Shown: positions 39,401-46,894 of the stretch, one piece after another
Position numbering within the stretch: the first letter of the stretch is position 1
Layout of the letters: each line of letters opens with the position of its first letter
Assembly (NCBI RefSeq): GCF_024734895.1
Contig: NZ_CP091430.1
Coordinates: 930,001-994,000, forward strand
Source: Paenibacillus spongiae
Lineage (GTDB): Bacteria > Bacillota > Bacilli > Paenibacillales > Paenibacillaceae
DNA length: 64,000 bases
Direction of reading: 5' to 3'
Translations under genes and position numbers: made by a program
The notes under the pieces: generated by a model
The model's input: the letters and a program-made list of their open reading frames with translations, nothing else
The model's database searches: none
What the model was told of the DNA's origin: nothing

Positions 39401-39920
39401 TCCGAAGAACATGCTGAGTATTGATGCGGCCCAAGGCTTCGATTTCAAATGGGCGGATAACTCGGTCGATGGCGGCGACGTCATGCAGTTCCTGGATCAG
39501 GGCGACGCCGCGCCGAATGGCCGGTTCAATTACCGTTACACGACCCGGAGCCAGAACGCAGCACTGAGCGCCGAGCTGACTTCCTTGTTGAATGGCGGAG
39601 CGGTTGCGATGAAGGTTAACGGGTATGAAGCGTATTTGGGCGACAAGAAGGTCATTGTGGACGGGGACAATACCAATGTAACGCCGATCGGGGATAACGG
39701 TCAGCTGTACATTCCGGTCGCATTCCTGGAGAAGACGGCGAAGAAAGTCGTAGACAAGAAAGAGCTGAAGAAGTGGAGGGGCGAAGACTACGTTGACGTG
39801 AGCACGGCCGCGCTAATATTGGGTAAACAGGCGACGGTCAGCGAGTCGGGGGTTGTCCTGTTCTCCGCAGGCGGCAATGCGAGCGGCGAAGTGCTGGAAG
39901 AGCTGTTCCGCAAGTTATAG
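36411..39920 (+). CDS. Secreted multidomain GH99/GH71-like glycoside hydrolase
   Basis: A 1169-aa secreted protein with a signal peptide (about residues 1-35). Two tandem homologous modules follow (about 40-265 and 270-465); both contain SPWMT-YVGLRL, GLWLAFKDNK and INWWVH, consistent with beta-sandwich carbohydrate-binding domains. Residues about 505-850 look like a GH99/GH71-type barrel (MFYFLWHD, GFAHYWAEPYFGYY, VDFVFFDNSNN, GWNEWWAGRW). A CBM9-like domain (about 875-1050) and a C-terminal segment resembling copper-amine-oxidase-N-type domains complete it. ATG 36411 is preferred over ATG 36408 for RBS spacing. It probably cleaves an extracellular polysaccharide. Confidence 0.75.
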   Translation: MLLLWKRSWLIGGMAILLALSTVTLGYDDAGGGIARASGAPVTYTQDFSNVVESPGPVWDIDDTWQGNNAQIVGGALTNLEGGLHGLRYKKTTPATGTYTAQFDLVSAPGDTSPWMTLYVGLRLGTYSRQANEPDGLWLAFKDNKIGMRTNNWPETTYMTIDYDFYEARRVFIEDNVDQDIVKIYVQDDQGSKTFVAQVNIQGQSVGMYAADDLATPKITTDLSYQLAKSGYINWWVHITPGVFLDNVSVITEAGTDSVDFPNDTVIRDEIWEVNNARVIDGALTNQNGGLYGLRFKKKTAAAGSYQVKFDLQAAPEDTSPWMTMYVGLRLSSYSSQANESTGLWLAFKDNKVGIRTNNWPLTGYVQIPYSFADKRTIELEDDLDQNIVKIYVNDDQGVKQFVAQVAIDDENVMLYAADNLQTPAVTSQPGYAIGKSGFINWWVHNTPNIVLDNVSVTTAEYERPPYEAAEPFQYRDVYSDTWVATDDLSRTSPDYAVAGAPKDKKVGMFYFLWHDASSGQIYDHNKTYLEGGVNAVWDIIPQGPLGFAHYWAEPYFGYYRSDDRWVIRKHANMLTEAGVDFVFFDNSNNLLYPHIYTVVLDEYKKMRNEGLDTPQIVFFFGDNADSGKNMMTQAWEEVYKDNYYNELWFKVDGKPLVLGNLAKVPKTLREQFTVRSSWAFNGWTGDGMGRWPWIAEYPQAPGKDPATGEVEQLTVASGFHANSSRGRSFANGEQPTDGLNDFEFELQTTPLGLAYEEQWSRVSEVDPEYVMLTGWNEWWAGRWENDANGQRIANTYTVVRNDPLYKHYYVDAFNPEFSRDLEPMKGGFNDNYYYQTVEKIRQFKGVRPVPAAFGQGKIHEHKAFQEWKAVGPEYRDTLGDTVHRDSMSFAGVYRYTNTSGRNDIEYAKVSSDNHNWYFYVRTKDALTARTGTDWMNLYIDADQNAATGWEGYDFIINRSDSGGKAAIEANDGGTWNWTKTGDAEYTVSGNEMYMTIPKNMLSIDAAQGFDFKWADNSVDGGDVMQFLDQGDAAPNGRFNYRYTTRSQNAALSAELTSLLNGGAVAMKVNGYEAYLGDKKVIVDGDNTNVTPIGDNGQLYIPVAFLEKTAKKVVDKKELKKWRGEDYVDVSTAALILGKQATVSESGVVLFSAGGNASGEVLEELFRKL

Positions 39921-39962
39921 GCGATTTTCCCCCCTGCAAGCAATGTCTCATCTTTAATTATG

Positions 39963-39996
39963 GCAGCCTCGCCGCGCGCGGGGCTGCTTTGTTTTT
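39963..39996 (+). terminator. Intrinsic terminator
   Basis: GCAGCC...GGCTGC stem with inner CCGCGCGCGG and a T-rich tail. Confidence 0.75.
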
Positions 39997-40165
39997 ATTG
40001 GCGGGGAATCAAGAGAGGGCAGCTGCCGCCGATTCAAAGATAGGGCTTCGATGCGAAGCGCGACAACGGCCGAGGGGCGGGTTATAATGAAAGGGTAGTG
40101 ACGATGCTTGGAAAATGATCAATAAGCTGGATATGTACGTGCGGTAGGAAAATATTCTGTATCGA

Positions 40166-40179
40166 TGCGAACGCTATGA
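40166..40179 (+). promoter_or_regulatory. cre-like site upstream of the sulfatase gene
   Basis: TGCGAACGCTATGA differs from the core cre consensus at one position and closely resembles the site at 36381. Confidence 0.45.
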
Positions 40180-40213
40180 ATTGCAATGAAATTAGAGAAA
40201 AGGTGTGACCGTT

Positions 40214-41515
40214 ATGACAAGACCGAATATCGTCGTCGTGTACTGCGACGATTTGGGCTACGGCGATTTGGGATGCTACGGGTCGGATGCGATTCGCACC
40301 CCACATTTGGATGCGCTTGCAGAGGATGGGGTCCGCTTCACGGAATGGTACTCCAATTCACCGGTCTGCTCGCCGTCCCGTGCATCGTTATTGACGGGGC
40401 TGTACCCGGCGAAAGCAGGCGTGAGCCATATTTTGGGCGGGAAGAGAGGAACCGGAGGGCTGAAGCGGGAAGCGAAGACGCTGGCCGAGCGGCTCAAGGA
40501 ATCCGGTTACAGCACGGCTCTCTACGGCAAATGGCATCTCGGCTCCTCCGAGGATGCTACGCCGAATGCCCGCGGCTTCGACGATTACTTCGGCTTCCAT
40601 GCCGGCTGTGTGGATTACTATTCGCATATCTTCTATTGGGGCATGCCGCATGTCAATCCAACGCATGACTTATGGAACAACCGCGAGGAAGTATGGCATG
40701 ACGGCGAATATATGACCCATCTCATTACGGACAAATCCGTCGATTTCATCGAGCGTCACAAGGAGACGCCTTTCTTCCTCTACGCCGCATACAATGCGCC
40801 GCATTACCCGATGCATGCACCGGAGAAGTATATGAAGCGATATAGCCATTTGCCCCGCGACCGTCAGCTGATGGCGGCGATGATTTCCGCCGTGGACGAC
40901 GGCGTGGGCGATATCGTAGCGGCGTTGAAGCGAACCGGACTCTATGAGAATACGATTATCTTCTTCTCCAGCGACAATGGGCCTTCTTCGGAATCCCGCA
41001 ATTACCTCGACGGCACGGAAGACGTCTACTATGGCGGAAGCGCCGGCGTATTCCGCGGTCATAAAGGAAGCTTGTTCGAAGGCGGCATCCGCGAACCTGC
41101 GATACTGGTCTACCCCCATGCTATTGCAGCAGGTCAGGTGTGCCATGATACGGGCATGATGGCCGACATCGTGCCGACAGTCATGGAATTTGCCGGCCTG
41201 GCATCGCCGTCTCCGGAAGAAATTGACGGCCTTAGCGTCGTTGAGATGGTGACGAAGGGGACATCGACGCCGCATCGCCAAATTTTCTGGGAATACGGCA
41301 GCCAGCTTGCGGTTCGCGAAGGAAAGTGGAAGCTGGTTCTAGACGGCAAGCTTGACTTCGACCGTACGCAGCCGGACGATGTCCATCTCTCCGATCTGGA
41401 GGCGGACCCCGGCGAGCGGGTCAATCTCAAGGACGCTCATCCGGACCTGGCAAGCCGACTGGAGCGCAGCGTGCGGGATTGGTATAAGCAGCTGAGGGAG
41501 CAGGCCGAGAGCTGA
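40214..41515 (+). CDS. Sulfatase (formylglycine type)
   Basis: A 433-aa arylsulfatase-family protein. The signature Cys52-Ser-Pro-Ser-Arg56 sits in SPVCSPSRASLLTG; the Cys would be converted to formylglycine. Metal ligands are seen in YCDDLGYGD and SSDNGPS, with GKWHLG also conserved. There is no signal peptide, so it should act on imported sulfated compounds in the cytoplasm. ATG 40214 follows AGGTG; an in-frame GTG at 40205 overlaps it. No maturase gene is recognised nearby. The neighbouring hydrolase and importer suggest sulfated-glycan use. Confidence 0.93.
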   Translation: MTRPNIVVVYCDDLGYGDLGCYGSDAIRTPHLDALAEDGVRFTEWYSNSPVCSPSRASLLTGLYPAKAGVSHILGGKRGTGGLKREAKTLAERLKESGYSTALYGKWHLGSSEDATPNARGFDDYFGFHAGCVDYYSHIFYWGMPHVNPTHDLWNNREEVWHDGEYMTHLITDKSVDFIERHKETPFFLYAAYNAPHYPMHAPEKYMKRYSHLPRDRQLMAAMISAVDDGVGDIVAALKRTGLYENTIIFFSSDNGPSSESRNYLDGTEDVYYGGSAGVFRGHKGSLFEGGIREPAILVYPHAIAAGQVCHDTGMMADIVPTVMEFAGLASPSPEEIDGLSVVEMVTKGTSTPHRQIFWEYGSQLAVREGKWKLVLDGKLDFDRTQPDDVHLSDLEADPGERVNLKDAHPDLASRLERSVRDWYKQLREQAES

Positions 41516-41707
41516 CGAATCTAATCAGTTGGAAAAGTGAAGCTCGGATAGAAGCTTTGTCATAGGATATACGGGAATTACCATGGGGAGGGAAGCCGAT
41601 GGCCTTGTATTTTCGGGACATAGGCCGAGTCTAGGCCTTGTATGGAGACTGCAAAATGGTCTAGAGCTCAGCATTTAAAAACTCGCGTTCTTGCAAGACA
41701 ACTTAGG
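41516..41707. other. Intergenic, nothing recognised
   Basis: No ORF with an RBS, and no repeat or structured element, was recognised before the terminators at 41708 and 41785. Confidence 0.5.
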
Positions 41708-41741
41708 AAGGCTGACGGTGGTGGTTCCGTCAGCCTTTGTT
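41708..41741 (+). terminator. Intrinsic terminator downstream of the sulfatase
   Basis: AGGCTGACGG / CCGTCAGCCT stem followed by TTTGTT. Confidence 0.75.
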
Positions 41742-41784
41742 ATTGATAGCGGAGCCGGGGCGTCAAATGTGACGATGACACAGT

Positions 41785-41825
41785 GAAAAATCAAGGACGC
41801 GAATGATTTCACGTCCTTGATTTGC
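41785..41825 (-). terminator. Intrinsic terminator of the minus-strand ABC operon
   Basis: On the minus strand the arms AATCAAGGACG and CGTCCTTGATT are followed by a T run. Confidence 0.75.
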
Positions 41826-41855
41826 AATGGGCGATGCTGGCATGTGTTGTTGTGT

Positions 41856-42683
41856 TTACATCTTAATCGAACCGCTGGCAATGCCCTCGACGAAATTGCG
41901 CATGAGGACGGAGAACAGGATCAAGAGCGGCACGGAGGCGAGAGCATAAGCCGCCATCATCCCGCCGTAGTCGCTAAGGCCATTGTTGCCGGCGGAAGCT
42001 TCGAAGGCGACCAGAGCGACGGTCAAGGTCTGATGCGCCCGGTCCAACAGGAGCGAAGGCAGCAGATAGTCGTTCCACAGGTTGATGATATTGATAATTG
42101 CGACCGTGGTGCAGATCGGAACGGATAAGGGAAGCACGATAGCGGTAAAAATTCTGGCGTTTCCGGCGCCGTCTATCCGCGCTGCCTCGAACAGCTCATT
42201 GGGCAGCTGGTCGAAGAAGGTTTTTAACACGAAGATGGTGAAGGCCTGGCCGCCCGCGATATAGGGCAGAATCAGCGCCCAGTAGCTGTCCGAGAGCCCC
42301 AGCTTCTTGATCTGCAGATAAAGCGGAATCAAGGTCAGGAAGCCCGGAATCAGCAGCAGACAGAAGATCAGCATGAATAATATATTTTTCAGCGGAAAGG
42401 GAAGCTTGGCGAACGCATAGGCGCTCATCGAAGAAAAGATAACGATAAAGAACACGCTGATGACAATAATGAAAACCGAATTCAGGATCGGCGTGTTTAT
42501 TCTTTCCCATGCTGCCGCATAGTTGCTCCATTCGAAATGCTGCGGAATATTCAGATCGCTGGCTGCGAAATCAAGCGGCGTTTTGATTGAATTGGCTAGA
42601 ATGAAATAAATCGGCAGAAAGGAGAAGAAGATCAGAATAATTAAGATCCATTGTCCAACGGATGGCAGCCGGATGCTTTTCAA
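41856..42683 (-). CDS. ABC transporter permease, MalG-type (CUT1)
   Basis: A 275-aa permease with six membrane segments and the EAA loop EAARIDGAGNARIFTAIVLP. The C terminus ends in EGIASGSIKM, typical of MalG-like sugar permeases. TTG start with GGAGGA upstream. Last gene of the SBP-permease-permease unit. Confidence 0.92.
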   Translation of the reverse strand: MKSIRLPSVGQWILIILIFFSFLPIYFILANSIKTPLDFAASDLNIPQHFEWSNYAAAWERINTPILNSVFIIVISVFFIVIFSSMSAYAFAKLPFPLKNILFMLIFCLLLIPGFLTLIPLYLQIKKLGLSDSYWALILPYIAGGQAFTIFVLKTFFDQLPNELFEAARIDGAGNARIFTAIVLPLSVPICTTVAIINIINLWNDYLLPSLLLDRAHQTLTVALVAFEASAGNNGLSDYGGMMAAYALASVPLLILFSVLMRNFVEGIASGSIKM

Positions 42684-42701
42684 AGAGTAGTCCTCCTTTG
42701 G

Positions 42702-43583
42702 TTAGGATTCGGATTTGATCAATTTCATATTAAGGATTGTAAACAGCAAAATAATGATGAACATAACGAGGGCAATAGCCATGCCGTAACCGAATTCGCC
42801 GTTTACTGTGGAAACATTGTACATATGGAGAATCGGCACATAGGTGGAATATCCCGGCCCCCCGTTGGTCATAATCAACGGCGGAATAATATTCTGCAGG
42901 CTTCCGATCAGGGATAGAATCACGATTAGCCTGAATTGCGGGAAGGAGAGCGGAATATCCAGCTTGAACACCCGTTTCCACCCGGTAGCCCCTTCGAGCT
43001 TCGCCGCTTCGATCACTTCCTGAGGGATTCCCTGCAAGCCGGAGTAGAAAATAAGCATGTTAAATGCGCTGATCCACGGAAAGCCCATCAGAATGATGGA
43101 ATAGAGCGCGATATTAGGATCTCCGAGCCATAGCTGCTGCAAGGATCCCAGACCTATCATTTCCAAAATTCGGTTAATGGCGCCGTCACCCTCGTACAGG
43201 AAACGCCAGAGAAGGACGGTTACAATGCCGGGGATGACAATGGGCACGACGAATAAGGTGCGATAGATATATTGGGCCCGGAGATTTTTGACGTGGAAAA
43301 TAAGCTCCGCAACGAGAAATGGCGGTATAACGGCCAAAGCGATCGAGAATACAATCCAAATTAACGCATTGACGGTGGATTGGCTCAGCACCTCGTCGGT
43401 CAGCATCCGCTCAAAGTTGTCCAGTCCGATAAACTGAGGGGGATTAAAGCCGTCCCAGTTCGTGAAAGCGCCGCTCAAAGCCTGATAAACCGGGAAGTAC
43501 ATAAACCAGATGAGGAAGATGAAGGTAGGTAAAATAAAGGCGTATCCGGTCAGAGAACCCTTGAACTTATCTATTATTTTCAT
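42702..43583 (-). CDS. ABC transporter permease, MalF-type (CUT1)
   Basis: A 293-aa permease with an N-terminal cytoplasmic segment, six membrane helices and the EAA loop EAAKLEGATGWKRVFKLDIP. ATG 43583 with AAAGGA upstream is preferred over a longer frame start at 43643. It lies 18 bases before the MalG-type gene. Confidence 0.92.
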   Translation of the reverse strand: MKIIDKFKGSLTGYAFILPTFIFLIWFMYFPVYQALSGAFTNWDGFNPPQFIGLDNFERMLTDEVLSQSTVNALIWIVFSIALAVIPPFLVAELIFHVKNLRAQYIYRTLFVVPIVIPGIVTVLLWRFLYEGDGAINRILEMIGLGSLQQLWLGDPNIALYSIILMGFPWISAFNMLIFYSGLQGIPQEVIEAAKLEGATGWKRVFKLDIPLSFPQFRLIVILSLIGSLQNIIPPLIMTNGGPGYSTYVPILHMYNVSTVNGEFGYGMAIALVMFIIILLFTILNMKLIKSES

Positions 43584-43612
43584 CAGGGAAGCCGTCCTTT
43601 CTTGAGAGAATA

Positions 43613-43651
43613 GAAAAAAGGGAGCGATGCGTTTGTCATGCAAGCTCCCTT
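43613..43651 (-). terminator. Intercistronic hairpin between binding-protein and permease genes
   Basis: On the minus strand AAGGGAGC / GCTCCCTT is followed by TTTTTT. Probably a partial terminator or RNA stabiliser that raises binding-protein over permease expression. Confidence 0.65.
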
Positions 43652-43663
43652 CTCCCTATAAGC

Positions 43664-45169
43664 TTAGTACTGACTGTAATCCGTATTGTTTTTGGTTTCG
43701 TATTCTTTGATCGCGGTATCGAGTTCCTTCTGTACGGATTGTTGCGCTTTATCGAAATCCATATTGCCGCTCAGATACAAGCCGAAGATCCGCTGCAGAT
43801 TTTTGCTCAGGTTTGGCGAGGACCCGCCGACACCGATCGCTTTGAGCTCTTTGGAGGCTTGGCTGGCCAGATCGGCCATGCTCTCGTTCGGCTTCGTGCC
43901 CGGCCAGGTCGGAACGAATGTGCCGTGCTCATTGACGACTTTCTCTACATTCGCCGGCGTTCCGAGGAATTGCAGCCAGTCGAGCACCGCTTCTTTCTTG
44001 CCTTCTTCCTTCATGCTTGCATTGGCTTGCTCGGTTGCAATGGCAAACTGGAACGCCGCATTCGGACCGCCTACGGCCCCGGAAGTATCGTGACCTGTCG
44101 TGTGCGCCGTATCGGCAGCGGTCAATACAGGGAAGTTGAAGGAAGCTAATTCAAAGTTGATATTGGCGTCCTTGGCGTTTTCAGGCAGCCAGCTGCCATC
44201 ATACATAATGGCGGTCTTCCCGGCCAAGAAGTCGTTTCTTGCGCTGTTGGCGGCAACACCGGGGTCAGCGGTCAAATAATCTTTCTTCCACGTATCGGTC
44301 AGCTCCTTGAACATCGGCCACCATCCCATGAATCGCTCGTCCTTGGTGCTCAGGAGGCCTTTCGAAATCGCGACGGATTGATCCAGGGAGGAAATACCCG
44401 GTTTCTTGTCGTAACCGGAGATCGTTTCAAATTCCTTGGAGAAGAAGTCGCTCAGGAAATGGCGTTGGAACCAGCCGTAGTCCGGAGCCTGCGACATCGG
44501 AACAATGCCGGCCGCCTGCAATTTCTTGCTGGTATCAATCAGCTCCGCCCAGCTCTTCGGCGCTTCGGTAATGCCGGCTTGTTCGAAGAGGTCTTTGTTA
44601 TAGAAGAAGGCGGTCGCCACATAGTCGCCATTGATGTTATAGATCTTGCCATCCGGAGAGACGGTCTCATTCACGACCGTTTCGTTCATGGCATCCTTCC
44701 AGGCCGGTTTATCGGCAATATACGGATTGGGCTTGTTCAAGTATTCCGTCAAATCCTCTGCAATGCCTTTAGGGAAGGTGTTATTCAATTCTTCCCATTG
44801 TCCCCAGAACACATCGAATAATTCGCCGGCCGCCGCTTTGACGCGGATCGTCTGCGTGTAATCTTTATACTCCTCATCGACAAATTCAATTTTGATTCCG
44901 GGGTGAGTCTTCTCATACTCGTCAGCTACCGTTTGCAGCATTTGCTGATCTTTCAAGCCTGTAATGTTCTTGGAGTTGGGCGTGTAGACTTGAGCATACA
45001 TCGTAATGGTGCCTGTCCATCCGGCCGCGCTTGTCTCCTGGTTACCCGACGCCGCAGAAGGCGTATCGGACGGGCTGTTCTTGGCTGCATTGCCGCCGCA
45101 GCCGCCCAAAACCAAAGCAAGCGTGAGCATCATAGCCGGCAGCATCTTTGCTTTCTTGTTCATATTCAT
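43664..45169 (-). CDS. Sugar-type solute-binding lipoprotein
   Basis: A 501-aa lipoprotein. A signal peptide ends in the lipobox LGGC, followed by a low-complexity Ser/Ala linker and a family-1 (MalE-like) binding fold with YEKTHPGIKIEFV near the start. ATG 45169 has GGGGG six bases upstream; the longer frame to 45241 is rejected. First gene of the importer; the ATPase is absent, as is usual with shared MsmX-type ATPases. Confidence 0.92.
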   Translation of the reverse strand: MNMNKKAKMLPAMMLTLALVLGGCGGNAAKNSPSDTPSAASGNQETSAAGWTGTITMYAQVYTPNSKNITGLKDQQMLQTVADEYEKTHPGIKIEFVDEEYKDYTQTIRVKAAAGELFDVFWGQWEELNNTFPKGIAEDLTEYLNKPNPYIADKPAWKDAMNETVVNETVSPDGKIYNINGDYVATAFFYNKDLFEQAGITEAPKSWAELIDTSKKLQAAGIVPMSQAPDYGWFQRHFLSDFFSKEFETISGYDKKPGISSLDQSVAISKGLLSTKDERFMGWWPMFKELTDTWKKDYLTADPGVAANSARNDFLAGKTAIMYDGSWLPENAKDANINFELASFNFPVLTAADTAHTTGHDTSGAVGGPNAAFQFAIATEQANASMKEEGKKEAVLDWLQFLGTPANVEKVVNEHGTFVPTWPGTKPNESMADLASQASKELKAIGVGGSSPNLSKNLQRIFGLYLSGNMDFDKAQQSVQKELDTAIKEYETKNNTDYSQY

Positions 45170-45289
45170 TGGAATCCCCCTTGATGTAAGTTCAGAAAGC
45201 GCATTCATCTTTCTTATATTCCATGTTAAAGGACCGGGCACGGGACATGTAGAGGTGTAAACTTTACTTTGGGATGGATTTCTTTACCC

Positions 45290-46894
45290 TTACATGCAAT
45301 GCTTCTTATATTCTGACGGCGAATAGCCGGTACGTTCCTTGAAGACGCGGTAAAAATGCTTCACATCGGCATAACCGATCAGCGTGCTGATTTCCTGAAG
45401 CGTATGCTTGCCCTGCTGAATCAGTTCTTTTGCTTTCTCGATCCGGCATTCTTTAAGAAAATCGACGAAATTTCCATTTGTCGAATACTTGAACCATCGG
45501 CTGAAATAGCTGGCATTCATCCCGAGATAATCCGCAACGGATTGAAGGCTGACCCCTTCGGACAGATAATCCCTCACATGCTGCTTCGCTTTCTCCACAA
45601 GCTTGAGATCCAGATGATTGCGTTCCTGAACAATGATCCGGCATAGCTCATGGATCATCGTTTTGATCTTCTCCATTAAGGAGTCGCGGGTTATTGTGGA
45701 TTCCAGCTCGGATAACCACGCTTGCAAGGATTTGCCGCTTATTTGATGGATATCCTGATCCATTTGCTTGATTTGTACCGCAAGCCGCAGCATGTAGTGG
45801 ACGATAATCCGTTTCAGGTCGACGGGGCCTATGCGCCCGGAAGAAGTGACTTCATCCAACACCTCGTAAGCGGTTTGTTCATTGCCCTGCATCAGTTGCT
45901 CCAAAGAGGCCTCCATTTGCTCAAGCAAATGCACAGGTATATTCCGCTGGGCATGAAGGTCATGATGCGACAGAACCTGATCCCCGCCATAAACAATGCG
46001 GTAAGTGACGGCCAGAGAGGCTTCCTGGTAAGCTTTCGGGGTATCGGCAAAAGAATGGACGCTGCTGATCCCGATGGTGACCGTCCGTTTGAAATAATGG
46101 CGAATGCCCTTATTAAGCCCGCTTGCCAGCTGCGCCGCCAGCTGTCCGGCAGGTTCCGCCGAATCGGCGGGGTATTGGAGAATGACAATCAATTGACCGG
46201 CATGGTCCTGCAAAATAAAGGCATGCGGCTGGTCGTCACACCATTCCTGGACGAACTTGGCAAGAGCATACATGAACAGCTCGACGTCGAATGGGCTGAA
46301 GGTATCCTTCTCGATCCAATCCGGACTCACGGCCAGCAGGACGACCAGAGCGTTATCCTGCTTGAAGGGGACGGAATATCCGGTATCGATAAGAAACTGT
46401 TCCAGATCATTAGAATAATGCCCGAATAAAAACTGATGATAATACAGCTGTTGAGCCAGAGGAGCCGCTTGGCGGACGGTATGCCGAAGAGAGCTCAGCT
46501 GGGCCTGCTCCCGGCGCTCTCCGTCAACCAAAGTCTCCACTTTGCGCAGCGTCCGCAGCAGCTCCTCGCGGTCCAGCGGCTTGGTGATAAACTCCAGCAC
46601 GCCATAATGTATAGCCTGCTTGGCAAGCTGAAAATCCTGATAGGCGGTCAGGATGATGCGATGGATACGCGGGGCTTGATCCGCAATTTGCTCACAGCAT
46701 TCAATGCCGGTGAGCCCCGGCATGCGGATATCCAGAATCGCCAGATCCGGCTGCAGACGCAGGATCTGCTGCAGGCCGGAGATGCCGTCCTCGGCTTCGC
46801 CGACAACCTCCCATTCGGGGGCAAAACGCTGCAGGATTTTCTTGATGCCTTGGCGGATGACGGCTTCGTCATCAACGATTATGACGCGATACAT
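45290..46894 (-). CDS. Response regulator with AraC-type output domain (YesN family)
   Basis: A 534-aa two-component regulator. The receiver domain comprises about residues 1-125 (VDDEAVIRQ, phospho-Asp in LAILDIRMPG, conserved Lys in ITKPLD). A long linker leads to a C-terminal double HTH (YLGMNASYFSRWFKYSTNG, then LIGYADVKHFYRVFKERTG). ATG 46894 follows GAGGTC and overlaps the kinase gene by 23 bases. Probably activates the adjacent importer genes downstream. Confidence 0.94.
   Translation of the reverse strand: MYRVIIVDDEAVIRQGIKKILQRFAPEWEVVGEAEDGISGLQQILRLQPDLAILDIRMPGLTGIECCEQIADQAPRIHRIILTAYQDFQLAKQAIHYGVLEFITKPLDREELLRTLRKVETLVDGERREQAQLSSLRHTVRQAAPLAQQLYYHQFLFGHYSNDLEQFLIDTGYSVPFKQDNALVVLLAVSPDWIEKDTFSPFDVELFMYALAKFVQEWCDDQPHAFILQDHAGQLIVILQYPADSAEPAGQLAAQLASGLNKGIRHYFKRTVTIGISSVHSFADTPKAYQEASLAVTYRIVYGGDQVLSHHDLHAQRNIPVHLLEQMEASLEQLMQGNEQTAYEVLDEVTSSGRIGPVDLKRIIVHYMLRLAVQIKQMDQDIHQISGKSLQAWLSELESTITRDSLMEKIKTMIHELCRIIVQERNHLDLKLVEKAKQHVRDYLSEGVSLQSVADYLGMNASYFSRWFKYSTNGNFVDFLKECRIEKAKELIQQGKHTLQEISTLIGYADVKHFYRVFKERTGYSPSEYKKHCM

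Noticed and set aside
37947..39434. 495-codon minus-strand ORF
   Set aside because: Antisense shadow of the secreted hydrolase; arises from its GC-rich codon use.
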